Assembly (NCBI RefSeq): GCF_003330725.1
Contig: NZ_CP030840.1
Span: 4,960,001 to 5,024,000 of the forward strand
Length of the DNA: 64,000 bases
DNA from: Acidisarcina polymorpha
GTDB taxonomy: Bacteria > Acidobacteriota > Terriglobia > Terriglobales > Acidobacteriaceae
Direction: 5' to 3'
The number at the start of each line of letters is the position of its first letter. Position 1 is the stretch's first letter. The notes beneath the pieces are model-generated. The model was not told where the DNA came from. It made no database searches and saw only the letters and a program-made list of their open reading frames with translations. Positions 10,087 to 18,609 of this stretch are shown piece after piece. The position numbers and the translations under genes are program-made.

Positions 10087-11168
10087 CCAGGGTACTTGCC
10101 GATATCTTGAAGGAACCCGCGCAATTGTCGGCGTCACTTGCTCATGCGGTGTCGATCGGCGCGGTCGACATGAAGCGCGCGGCGTCTTTGTTGCGCGCCG
10201 CACGTTCAGTGCTCATTGTGGGCATTGGCGCCAGTTGGCATGCAGGCATGGCGATGCAGGCCATTTTACACGGGTACGGCGTCTCAGCGGTGCTCATGGA
10301 CGCCTCGGAGCTTTTCTATTTTGGGGAGGTGTCGAAGGGCGCAGTTGTTGTGATGTTGTCAAGAAGCGGCCGAAGTATCGAGATCATCCGGCTGTTGGAG
10401 AAATGTAAAAACCAGAGCGTCGTAATCGTAGCGATCACCAATAATCCGGAGAGTTCGTTGGCATTGGAGGCCGACGTTTCCCTCTACACCAGTACCGATT
10501 TCGATCACAGCGTGTCGATCTCCACCTACTCGGCGATCGCGCTGACGGCGGCGCTCCTGGCGCTGAACACGGCGGGCCAACCCGTCGAATCCCTGGCCGG
10601 CGAGCTGCGGTTGGCCATCCATCAGACGGCGAACTCCATTGAGGGCTGGCGAGCCATTATCAAGACCTGCGGATGGCTCGATGGTAATGCCCCCACATAT
10701 TTTCTTGCGAGAGGAACTAGCCTTGCCTCGGCTCACGAGGCAAGGCTTCTATGGGAGGAGACCGCCAAAGCGCCCGCAACTGCACTGACGACCGGCGGCT
10801 TCCGCCACGGTCCACAGGAGATCGTCAGGGAAGGGTTGCGCGTCGCCATGTGGATCGACGCCGAACGGTTGCGCGTGCAGGATCTCACCTTGGCGGCGGA
10901 TCTGGAGAGACTCGGCGCACACGTGCTGCTGATTGGCCAGGATCTGGACTCCACCGCACCGCAATGCGTCATCAAGTTGCCCTCTGTGCCTGCGGCCCTG
11001 CAATTTGCCATCGACATCATTCCTGCCCAGATCGCGGCGGAGAGCCTCGCGGAGCTTCGCGGCGAGGACTGCGACAACTTCCGCCTCTGTTCTTACATTG
11101 TCGAGGACGAGGGGGGCCTAGGTGACTTAGAAGAGTCGCCCGCGGCAGCCGGGGAGCAGAACCGATGA
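10083..11168 (+). CDS. SIS-domain sugar-phosphate isomerase/deglycase-like protein (GlmS-C/FrlB type)
   Basis: A 361-residue protein with two SIS (sugar isomerase) domains and no glutaminase domain. Domain 1 shows VLIVGIGASWHAG and VVVMLSRSGRS, the phosphate-binding Ser-rich loop; domain 2 shows YFLARGTSLASAHEARLLWEE and GGFRHGPQEIV, equivalent to the ELKHGP loop of GlmS. Known relatives act on phosphorylated amino sugars: GlmS isomerase domain, GlmD, AgaS, and FrlB, which cleaves fructoselysine 6-phosphate. Start overlaps the kinase stop by four bases and the end overlaps the permease start by four, so the three are translated together. Precise reaction is inferred only. Confidence 0.85.
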   Translation: MTRVLADILKEPAQLSASLAHAVSIGAVDMKRAASLLRAARSVLIVGIGASWHAGMAMQAILHGYGVSAVLMDASELFYFGEVSKGAVVVMLSRSGRSIEIIRLLEKCKNQSVVIVAITNNPESSLALEADVSLYTSTDFDHSVSISTYSAIALTAALLALNTAGQPVESLAGELRLAIHQTANSIEGWRAIIKTCGWLDGNAPTYFLARGTSLASAHEARLLWEETAKAPATALTTGGFRHGPQEIVREGLRVAMWIDAERLRVQDLTLAADLERLGAHVLLIGQDLDSTAPQCVIKLPSVPAALQFAIDIIPAQIAAESLAELRGEDCDNFRLCSYIVEDEGGLGDLEESPAAAGEQNR

Positions 11169-12103
11169 GATTTCCTCGTTGGCTGCTTTGGTCCTTGGCC
11201 GTTCCCTTGCTTTGGGGACTATGGGGTGCGCTCACCGAGATTCCGGAGAAATGGCTAGATCCACCATTTCCGCCAACTCTGGGTTACGCTGTCTGGTCGT
11301 TGACGATGCTCCCTTTCTGCTTTATCGCGCTAAGCAAGATCGGGTGGAGACTGACGCCCTCCGCGCGCGCGATCGGATACGGGTGTGCCGTGGGCTTCTC
11401 CGGAGCGGCAGGACAGTTGCTTCTTTTTTGGGTGCTTAGAGACGGCCCGGCTTACCTCATCTTCCCGATCATCTGTCTCTCCCCAGCGGTGACGATCGTT
11501 CTCTCCTTCGTGCTTTTGAAAGAACGAACCTATCCGATGGCTCTGACCGGAATCCTTCTTTCATTGCCAGCGATTTTGCTCTTGGCCATCCAAGAGCCTA
11601 CCACCGCTTCAGCGCACGGGTATTTCTGGCTGGTGCTGACGATCGCGATCTTCTTGATGTGGGGTCTGCAAGCATATTTCATGAAGTCTTCAGCCAACGC
11701 GATCAGCTCGGAGGAGCTGTTCTTCTACATGACCGTGACTGGTATCGCCCTCAGCCCCTTTGCAATCGCGATGAATGGCGGATTCCAAGGCAGCTCGATC
11801 AAAGGGGTCGGATGGACTGCGATCATCCAGACCCTGAATGCCGCTGGCTGTCTGTTGTTTGTTTACGCAGTACGTGAGGGGAAGGCCATCATCGTTGTTC
11901 CTACCGTGAACGGCCTCTTTCCACTGGTGACCATCGTAGTTTCTTTGCTTATCTATCGGAAATTGCCAGGCGGCTACAATCTCGCGGGAATCCTGCTGGC
12001 CCTTATAGCTGTTTTGCTGATGGCATTCGACGAGGTGAGGCACACGTCTGATGTTCGGGTTGAGTCTTCTACGCCAAATTTGCCTGTGAAGGCCGTGGAT
12101 TAA
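11165..12103 (+). CDS. DMT/EamA-superfamily permease
   Basis: A 312-residue integral membrane protein with about ten hydrophobic helices in two repeats. Near the end of the first repeat is the typical VTIVLSFVLLKERTYPM segment, and in the second VTIVVSLLIYRKLPGG; these match the EamA/drug-metabolite transporter pattern. It is coupled by an ATGA overlap to the SIS gene and so is probably the importer or exporter for the substrate or product of the kinase/SIS pathway. Sugar-linked DMT permeases (RhaT, GRP) are known, but specificity cannot be assigned here. Confidence 0.85.
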   Translation: MRFPRWLLWSLAVPLLWGLWGALTEIPEKWLDPPFPPTLGYAVWSLTMLPFCFIALSKIGWRLTPSARAIGYGCAVGFSGAAGQLLLFWVLRDGPAYLIFPIICLSPAVTIVLSFVLLKERTYPMALTGILLSLPAILLLAIQEPTTASAHGYFWLVLTIAIFLMWGLQAYFMKSSANAISSEELFFYMTVTGIALSPFAIAMNGGFQGSSIKGVGWTAIIQTLNAAGCLLFVYAVREGKAIIVVPTVNGLFPLVTIVVSLLIYRKLPGGYNLAGILLALIAVLLMAFDEVRHTSDVRVESSTPNLPVKAVD

Positions 12104-12134
12104 GACCAAATTCCTGGCGTTGGCGGACTCACAT

Positions 12135-12398
12135 TCAGTACGCCGGGGTCTCCTGAGGGTGGTTCTGCACCTTGCGCGACGCGATGTTCGCACTCGCGGG
12201 GTGGGTGCACCCGCCAAGCTTTACGTGCAGGGTATTAAGCTCGGCGGCGCCGGTGCACAGCTGGTGGATCGAGCGGGACGCTCTGGCGAGGGCCTCGGTG
12301 CTCGACTTGATCCTGAGCGTCGGGCCAATCACGAGGTAGGTACTGCTTCCCTCTTTCGCGCTCAGCGAAACGATCCACTCTTCACTTGGCCTGCACAC
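12135..12398 (-). CDS. small hypothetical ORF, doubtful
   Basis: An 87-codon minus-strand frame that begins with an ATG inside the last codons of the AraC-type gene (17-base overlap) and has a codon composition like its neighbours. No recognised motif was found; two Cys (VKLGGCTH and QLCTGA) are present. The rest of the interval 12104-12381 holds nothing else. It could be a real downstream partner of the AraC regulator or a chance frame. Confidence 0.3.
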   Translation of the reverse strand: MCRPSEEWIVSLSAKEGSSTYLVIGPTLRIKSSTEALARASRSIHQLCTGAAELNTLHVKLGGCTHPASANIASRKVQNHPQETPAY

Positions 12399-13341
12399 TG
12401 TTTCTGTATTCGCGCGGAGAGACCTTGACTAACCGGCGAAAGACCAAACCGAAGTAACTTTGGTCCGCAAAGCCGACTTCCTGGCCAACTGCGGAGATGG
12501 CCATATTTGTAGTGGCTAGTAGAACCTGCGACTTGGCGATGCGGAAACGGTTCAGATACGTGTCGAACGACTGTCCGGTTGCCCGCTTGAACGACCGCAT
12601 GAAGTGCGGTTTGCTCATGCCGGCGATCGCGCTCGCTGTTGAGAGTGGGATCGCGGTCCGGTACTTCTCCTCGATGAAATCGAAGAGGGGCCGCATTCGC
12701 TCCAAGCTCCTGTGGTTTCGATTCAGCGGAATGGAGAGACTGAGCTGCTCTTTGTCGTGATTCATCAGCAGCACTAAAACCATCTCAAGGTAGGTGCGCA
12801 CCACTAGTTGCGCGTCGGCGTCCATGGCCGGGAGCAGGTTGCGGATCTTTACCATCAGACGCAGTACCTGCATCGGCACTCCGGTTTCCCCGGAGATCAT
12901 ATGGGGGAAACCTTCCCGCTGCAGGCGGAAAGAGCTCAGATAGAATTCATGGTCGCCTGAGTTGTCGTCGGCGCGGAGCACATCGGGCATAAAGTACAAA
13001 ACCAGGGCTTTAAACGGCACCGCCACTACCTTGCTCAAGCGGTGATAAAGGGAATCGCTCACGATCATCAAGTCCAAAGGGCGGAGCTGGAACTGTTGGT
13101 CCTGTACCTCGTATAGCGCTTCGCCGGAACAAACGTAGAGCAGTTCGTAGTAATCGTGCCAGGTCGGTCGAACGCTGCGGTGCTCCCCAAATGAGAAAGC
13201 GCGTACATCGACGGGAAATGAGGGGATAAACGGCCAGTCATGAAAGCCGTCAGCCCGGATCTGCGACTCCACAACTGAATGAACGCTTTCCCAATGAGGG
13301 ATAGTTCTGCTCACGTCCTCAACCGAGAGGGATTGCAGCAT
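12382..13341 (-). CDS. AraC-family transcriptional regulator with cupin sensor domain
   Basis: A 319-residue regulator. Residues 45-125 form an AraC-type cupin ligand-binding domain (RPTWHDYYELLYVCSGEA, LRPLDLMIVSDSLYH). The last 100 residues carry two helix-turn-helix motifs: ASAIAGMSKPHFMRSFKRA and VGQEVGFADQSYFGLVFRR, followed by SPREYR. A perfect AGGAGG (complement of 13351-13356) lies 9 bases before the ATG, fixing the start. It is convergent with the kinase/SIS/permease operon and divergent from the TPR gene. A sugar-type ligand is likely from the family; the target operon is not proven. Confidence 0.9.
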   Translation of the reverse strand: MLQSLSVEDVSRTIPHWESVHSVVESQIRADGFHDWPFIPSFPVDVRAFSFGEHRSVRPTWHDYYELLYVCSGEALYEVQDQQFQLRPLDLMIVSDSLYHRLSKVVAVPFKALVLYFMPDVLRADDNSGDHEFYLSSFRLQREGFPHMISGETGVPMQVLRLMVKIRNLLPAMDADAQLVVRTYLEMVLVLLMNHDKEQLSLSIPLNRNHRSLERMRPLFDFIEEKYRTAIPLSTASAIAGMSKPHFMRSFKRATGQSFDTYLNRFRIAKSQVLLATTNMAISAVGQEVGFADQSYFGLVFRRLVKVSPREYRNSVQAK

Positions 13342-13661
13342 GTCGCACCGCCTCCTGAAGGGATGGCTCTTTTTTCATTAAAGTAGTAGCTGTAACATAC
13401 GCAAATTAGAGGAGTCAAGACCGCCGCTCGCAGAAGGAGCCAGCCGACCTCACCGAATTCAATTAACGCCACAAGCTATTGATGATAATCATCTTAGTTT
13501 ATTAGATCACGGGAATCCTTAGCAGCAAGAGGCGGAATGGCAGCGGATTGATCTCCAACCTGAGAATGAGGAATATCTAAACCCGGTGAGATACTATCGT
13601 CATAATTTCCGATCGCTTTGCAACAAGCAATTGTGATGGTCTTGGAGTACTCTCATGGGCG
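13342..13661. other. intergenic region between divergent AraC and TPR genes
   Basis: A 320-base non-coding stretch that must hold promoters for both neighbours. Apart from the palindromic site at 13481-13493 no clear structure or coding signal was seen. Confidence 0.6.
13481..13493. promoter_or_regulatory. operator-like palindrome, Fur-box-like core
   Basis: GATGATAATCATC has two perfect 6-base arms around a central A. The inner ten bases TGATAATCAT equal the core of the classic Fur box. It lies about 140 bases from the AraC start and 170 from the TPR start. A chance AT-rich palindrome is possible. Confidence 0.35.
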
Positions 13662-15188
13662 ATGAGCTTTCGCACTACTGGCCGTCTGCTTCTGTTTCTG
13701 CTCGTGATTAATCGCTGTGCCGCAGCATCCCCCCGAAGAACCTGCGGCGAGAAGTTTACCGCCGGATCGCCAGCCCAACTCACCTATGTGAAGTGCAGCA
13801 TTGCTAACACCAACTGGGGTGAGGCTGGGGAGCAACTTCGCTCTTATCGTGCTCTACATCCGAACTCTTTTGAGGCCGCTCTCGTCGATGCCGACCTGCT
13901 GATCGAGACCCATCGGCTCGAGGACGCGCAGCAGGTGCTCGATCCGCTACTGCAAGAGCATCCTCAATCGATTCCGGTTTTGACCCTCTACGCCGAGCTC
14001 TGCGAGAAACTCGGACAATGGGCCGACGCCGAGCCGTGGCTGCAGAAGGCGACCGAACTGGCCCCGAATGATCCCGAGGTTTGGAAGCGCCTCGCCGATT
14101 TGTATGTTGTCAAGCGCCCAAAAGACGCGGTCCGCTGTTTTCAAAAGGCAGTCGCTCTCTCTCCTAAGGATGCGATTGCGCTGGCTGGCCTTGCCGCCGC
14201 TTACAAACTCGACGAGCAGCCGGCTGAGGCTAAGAGCGCCTTTGCTCGTGCGATGGAGGTGAACCGCAAAGCCGAACCGCCCAGCGCCATTGCCGACTAT
14301 CTCTACGGCCAATATCTTGCCGATGAGCAGCAATTCAAGCAAAGCGTTCGACAATATGACCTAGCGATTCAGGAAGATCCAAATCTTTCCGATGCATATT
14401 TTGCGCGCGCGCAGTCGCTAATGGGACTGCGCGAATGGGCGCGGGCAAAGAGCGATCTGGAGCGGACCATCTGGGTTCCCGGTCATGAGCTTCCATCGCT
14501 CTCGATGATGGTTCGCGTTTGCCGGGAATTGGGAGAGACCGACAAAGCGAAGGAGTGGTCGCAGCGCCTCGCCAAAGCCTCTCAGGAACGCGACGCTCAA
14601 CGGGTCTCCGGCAATGAGATAGCCGGGCAGATGCAGAAGGCCACAGTCTCCATGGCGCAGCAGAAATTCGATGAGGCCGCCAAGGTCTACGAGCGGTTGG
14701 TCGCTGCTCATCCCGAGGCGGGTCACGCATGGCTGCAACTGGGCCGGTGTTACACGGCCCTTGGTAGACCCGCCGAGGCTGAAAACTCCTTCCGCAAAGC
14801 CATTGCCCTCGATAAAACCTCCTCGAGTGCCCGCGTTCTTTTGGGCCAAGCCCTGCTTCGTGAGGGTCGGACCGCCGACGCCCGCTTGGAATTCACTACG
14901 GCCCGGGAGATCGAGCCATTAAATCCCGACGCCAGTTTAGGATTGGCTGCGAGTCGCATTTTAGACAAGCAATATTCGGAGGCGATTCTGATATTGCAAA
15001 CGGCGCAGCATCGAAGTCCCTCCAGCCCGGAATTGAATCTGATGCTGGCCGAGGCCTTTTACAAGAACAATCAATATGACGCGGCGGTGCGCGAAGTGAA
15101 CCAACTACTCAAGTCCGATCCCCACAACCAGGCCGCAAATCAGATGCTGGCAGCCTTTGCTGAGCAGCGATCCAAGGACGAAAACTGA
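13662..15188 (+). CDS. TPR-repeat protein, probably secreted or periplasmic
   Basis: A 508-residue protein. The first 22 residues (GRLLLFLLVINRCAAAS) look like a signal peptide. From about residue 45 to the end the sequence is built of roughly 34-residue tetratricopeptide units, with repeated patterns such as GQWADAEPWLQKATELAPND, GRPAEAENSFRKAIALDKTS and NNQYDAAVREVNQLLKSDP. TPR arrays are protein-binding scaffolds. In Acidobacteria and Planctomycetes such proteins are often encoded near CRTAC1/UnbV genes, as here, so a shared role at the cell surface is plausible but unproven. The start at 13662 has only a weak ribosome site. Confidence 0.88.
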   Translation: MSFRTTGRLLLFLLVINRCAAASPRRTCGEKFTAGSPAQLTYVKCSIANTNWGEAGEQLRSYRALHPNSFEAALVDADLLIETHRLEDAQQVLDPLLQEHPQSIPVLTLYAELCEKLGQWADAEPWLQKATELAPNDPEVWKRLADLYVVKRPKDAVRCFQKAVALSPKDAIALAGLAAAYKLDEQPAEAKSAFARAMEVNRKAEPPSAIADYLYGQYLADEQQFKQSVRQYDLAIQEDPNLSDAYFARAQSLMGLREWARAKSDLERTIWVPGHELPSLSMMVRVCRELGETDKAKEWSQRLAKASQERDAQRVSGNEIAGQMQKATVSMAQQKFDEAAKVYERLVAAHPEAGHAWLQLGRCYTALGRPAEAENSFRKAIALDKTSSSARVLLGQALLREGRTADARLEFTTAREIEPLNPDASLGLAASRILDKQYSEAILILQTAQHRSPSSPELNLMLAEAFYKNNQYDAAVREVNQLLKSDPHNQAANQMLAAFAEQRSKDEN

Positions 15189-15200
15189 GCGGATTCCGGA

Positions 15201-16971
15201 TCACTTGACATAGTCTGTAGCCTTAGGCGGATCGGTTGTCTTCTGGTAAGAAATCAATCCAGCAGCGTGCCCCGGTGATAGAAACGGTCGCTGTTCGCGA
15301 CATCGTCGCCGTTGCCGGTGGCGCCGTTATAGTGCTCATGGACGTGCCCCTGCACCTTCCATGCCTGAGCAAAAAGCTCCAGAGATTTCCGCGCTAGCTC
15401 TCCGCGTGCCTGGGGAAGGTCGTGATTGCGCAACCCAGGTAAACGAGGTAGTTCATCAGTCTTTGTTGAGAAAGATTCCGGCTTTCTCATCCCATAAGGA
15501 TTGAAGCGATTTCCGGTAGACTTCTGCGCGGTCCTCCAGTTCCTTTTGTTCCGCTGACCTTCCGAGGATCTTGGCAATTACTGCTAGCGCATCGCAGTCG
15601 GCGGCATACTCACTTATCAAGCCCACATCGGCGATCACCAGGTGGCCGCTTTTGTTGTCGTAGATTGGACCGTCGTGCATGGGGTTGTTGTCCAGGCCAG
15701 ATTCGAAAACGCGTACCGCGTGAGCCGTCGTCTAGGTTGGAAGGCTTGGTATCGACGTCACTTCCCCACACCAAGTAATTGCCTCCGCTGCGACGCTCAT
15801 TCCACCAGGGCTTCCAGTTGAGCAGCGGGGCGAAGGTGTCTTTCAGCAGCCAGCGTTCGCGCTAACGCCGGTAGAGGCCGAAAACAGTGATCGCGCCCAC
15901 GAGAGGCTCGGAGCGATCGAAACTCTTCCAGTCGCCGGCACGGGCGAAGTTAGGAACAAATCCAGACGGAGCGGTGTGGCGCAAGATCTCCACGGTGTTG
16001 GCATAGGCGAGGTCTTTGTTGCCCACCGCAGCCAGTATTGCTGCGAAGAAAGTATCCCAGTCGAAAAGGACGTAACCTCCCCAGTTGTCGCCCCATACCC
16101 GGCTGACCGGCGAGACGACGCGCCGGCGTTCGGGTTCGTAGATCGTGTCACATGCGATGGTGGTTTCGATGGCGTCGAAGATTGCACAATGGCCAGCGGC
16201 TGTTATGGACTGCATATAGGCGGCGCGCTGCCGCTCGACAATCCGTGTAGTCTCGGCGAGACTGCGCTGCCTGCCGGTGCTGATTCCGGCGGGAGCATTG
16301 AGCGAAGCCGCGAAGTATGGGCCAATGACGGCGATATTGACGCCGGGCACTTCATAAACTATCGGATAGATCGACACCTTCAACTGCGGACCGTTGGCGT
16401 CAATCCTATCGCTAAGGCGGGAAATCGATCCCGGTCGGTTCCAACTGTAAGCTGCGGAGAAGACCACGATAGAAACTGGATGCCCGGTCGGGGCCTCTTG
16501 GAGCTGAGTGACCAGCATGACCAGGTCGTCCCCGTCATGCGCGCTCTGCACCCGCACTTTGACCCCATGCCAGTTCGGGCGAAGGTCGGTGTAACTTCCA
16601 TCCCAGGAGTGTGGGCCGAGGAATACCTCTTCGGACTTCTGGCCACGCCGTCCGATGAGCGCATCTGCGAGGAAAACCTCCCCCGCCACTCCTTTGCTGT
16701 CCTGGATGCCAATGCGCAGCGACAACCCTGCCGGCAACAACATTTGGCTAAGAAACGCTGTGAGTGCCCCACGTGTTCCATCCCGGGCGAGGCGATGCTG
16801 CAGAGCTTGATACTCGACGGAACTAGAAGGTTTTTGGGCTTGTGCAAACGTCAAGAACATGCAGACGAGGAGAGGGAACAGTGCGCCCGATGGGCATCTG
16901 GAAACGCGCGGGAGTTGAAGTTTGGCAAGAGCTGGCCATTTCGAAACGAAGAAGCTTATCGGAGTCATTTT
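15201..16971 (-). pseudogene. broken GH63-like (mannosylglycerate hydrolase/glucosidase type) glycoside hydrolase
   Basis: The N-terminal two thirds are open: a signal peptide near ALFPLLVCMFLTFAQA, then a beta domain and the start of the (alpha/alpha)6 barrel with GGYVLFDWDTFFAA. The frame stops at an in-frame TAG (15861-15863) after FGLYRR, yet the same frame continues with RERWLLKDTFAPLLNW. A frameshift follows near LDDGSR, restoring VRVFESGLDNNPMHDG and GLISEYAADCDALA. Near 15456 about 80-100 expected codons are missing (FLNKD runs into MNYLVYLG), followed by another frameshift to LPQARGELARKSLELF and HEHYNGATGNGDD. A further shift before 15256 precedes what looks like the old C-terminus, ending at TGA (complement of 15201-15203). 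At least four independent lesions exclude an active product. Start at 16971 is approximate. Confidence 0.88.
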
Positions 16972-17124
16972 GGTTCGTGAATCGAAAGTCCACTTTAAAG
17001 GCGCTTCTTCTTGGCGGCAACGCATTCGGTTTGACCATGTTGCAGCGATGGTTTTGTCAGAATCCAAGGCAATAGGCTTACAGAACTTGGTCGCGGCCGT
17101 GAATAACCTACAGAGTTATGCTGA

Positions 17125-18441
17125 ATGACCATGGCTAAGCTAGAACAGATTCGCAACGCCCAGGTTGTCACGATCGCTGACAGCTCAGATCGGAGCATTA
17201 AAACACGCGGGGCCGGCGCGCTATTGGGGTTGGTATATCTCATCTCTTTTTTTTGCGGGCTGGCGCAGAGCTTTGAGGGAGTCTTCCTTCCCGAGTTCAA
17301 AGAGTATTTTCATCTCTCTTACCAGCAACAGATGTATATCGTTTTCGCGAAAAATCTTCCATTTGTGGCCGCGCTAGCGGTGGGGTGGTTAGTTCGCCGC
17401 AAAGGCTATAAGAACACTCTCGCCGTTGCCATGTTTCTCTACGCGGCCGGAACGCTGTTGCTCGTGCCTGGCTTGCGGACGGAAAAGTACTGGATGGTCT
17501 TGTTGGGATTTATGACTATCGGTGGTGGCTTTACCTTTCAGATGGTGGCCGCTAATCCCCTGATGAGTGCTCTCGGACTGGCAGAAGGCGCGTCGAGCCG
17601 TCTTAATTTCGGCAACGCTCTGGGGGCGGTTGCCCAAATCATTGCGCCCGCAACTCTAACTGTCATCATTCCCGTTTCCGCAGTATTGGCTCGCGAGAAG
17701 ATGACCTACATCGAGCAGTTGTTCCTGTCGCTCGGTATAGCCTTGATTGCTGTGGCGGCTGCGGTGGTCATCTTTCCCGATGTCACCGTCTCGCAAGTCG
17801 GGCCTAACGCAGCTTCAATCCGCAGTCAAACTTGCCATCAATCCATCTGGAGTCGCCGAAAAGCGATCTGGGACTTTATCGTCATCTTCTTACTGTTGGG
17901 AGTTGAAGCCTCACTCTTTTCTCTGTTCAGAAACTATCTTGAATCTCCGGATGTTGCGGCCCTGTCGGCACACTCGTCCCAGCGCCTTTTCACGGCATTT
18001 TTCGGCCTTTTTGCTTTGGGTAGATTGACGGCTTCATGGATTCAGCGGCACATCCGTCCCATCTTTCAGATGAACGCACATCTTTTGGCCTCGGCCTTCT
18101 GCGTCATGGCGCTGGTCTTCGCGAAGGGTGCGACAGCAATATCTGTCTTCCTGGCGCTCGGATTTCTAGTATCTATTTTTTTTCCAACATTTTACGGGAT
18201 GAGTATCGAGAGGGCCGGGGACCTCGCTCCGCAGGCCTCAGGCTTGCTTACGGTCGGCTTTCTGGGTTGCGCCATCGTTCCCGTCGTTCAGGGGGGACTC
18301 GCTGACATGATCGGACTTCGCCATTCATTCTGGCTATGCGCTGGAGTCTATTTGCTAATCGTGGTTTATGTATCGCGTATGCACACACGGGAAAAATCGT
18401 CAGCGTCCGCTGACGCACACGCTATCTTCGTCAGAAACTAA
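17125..18441 (+). CDS. MFS sugar permease, FucP/GluP-like (FHS family)
   Basis: A 438-residue membrane protein with about 12 transmembrane helices. The second helix pair carries the MFS loop GWLVRRKGYKNTL, and the first half ends with RLNFGNALGAVAQIIAP, the position of the FucP/GluP motif for L-fucose, glucose or galactose:proton symport. An alternative ATG lies two codons downstream (17131); neither has a strong ribosome site. It sits between a dead GH63-like gene and a GH140-like gene, in keeping with uptake of a released monosaccharide. A strong terminator hairpin follows about 95 bases after the stop. Confidence 0.88.
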   Translation: MTMAKLEQIRNAQVVTIADSSDRSIKTRGAGALLGLVYLISFFCGLAQSFEGVFLPEFKEYFHLSYQQQMYIVFAKNLPFVAALAVGWLVRRKGYKNTLAVAMFLYAAGTLLLVPGLRTEKYWMVLLGFMTIGGGFTFQMVAANPLMSALGLAEGASSRLNFGNALGAVAQIIAPATLTVIIPVSAVLAREKMTYIEQLFLSLGIALIAVAAAVVIFPDVTVSQVGPNAASIRSQTCHQSIWSRRKAIWDFIVIFLLLGVEASLFSLFRNYLESPDVAALSAHSSQRLFTAFFGLFALGRLTASWIQRHIRPIFQMNAHLLASAFCVMALVFAKGATAISVFLALGFLVSIFFPTFYGMSIERAGDLAPQASGLLTVGFLGCAIVPVVQGGLADMIGLRHSFWLCAGVYLLIVVYVSRMHTREKSSASADAHAIFVRN

Positions 18442-18536
18442 AGTGGAATCGCTACAGAGCTCGCTTTAGCGTGTGATTAATCTACTCATTAAGCAACCCG
18501 AGGTTGCAGCCCTTTGACCCCACCGTTGGGCCTCCC

Positions 18537-18582
18537 ATGAGATTTCGATGGCTTACCCCGAGTGCAGCCATCGAAATCTCAT
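18537..18582 (+). terminator. rho-independent terminator after the MFS permease
   Basis: A perfect 17-base stem (18537-18553 with 18566-18582), 12-base loop, followed by TCTTTTCTT. It ends the permease transcript before the next GH gene. Confidence 0.85.
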
Positions 18583-18609
18583 TCTTTTCTTAGGCCTCAA
18601 TGAGGCGTA

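Noticed and set aside
12120-12428. Plus-strand frame after the DMT permease
   Set aside because: It runs into the 3' end of the AraC gene on the opposite strand and has no domain or ribosome site.
15976-16980. 334-codon plus-strand frame opposite the GH63-like pseudogene
   Set aside because: The opposite strand carries recognisable GH63 motifs; this frame has no motif and is a shadow.
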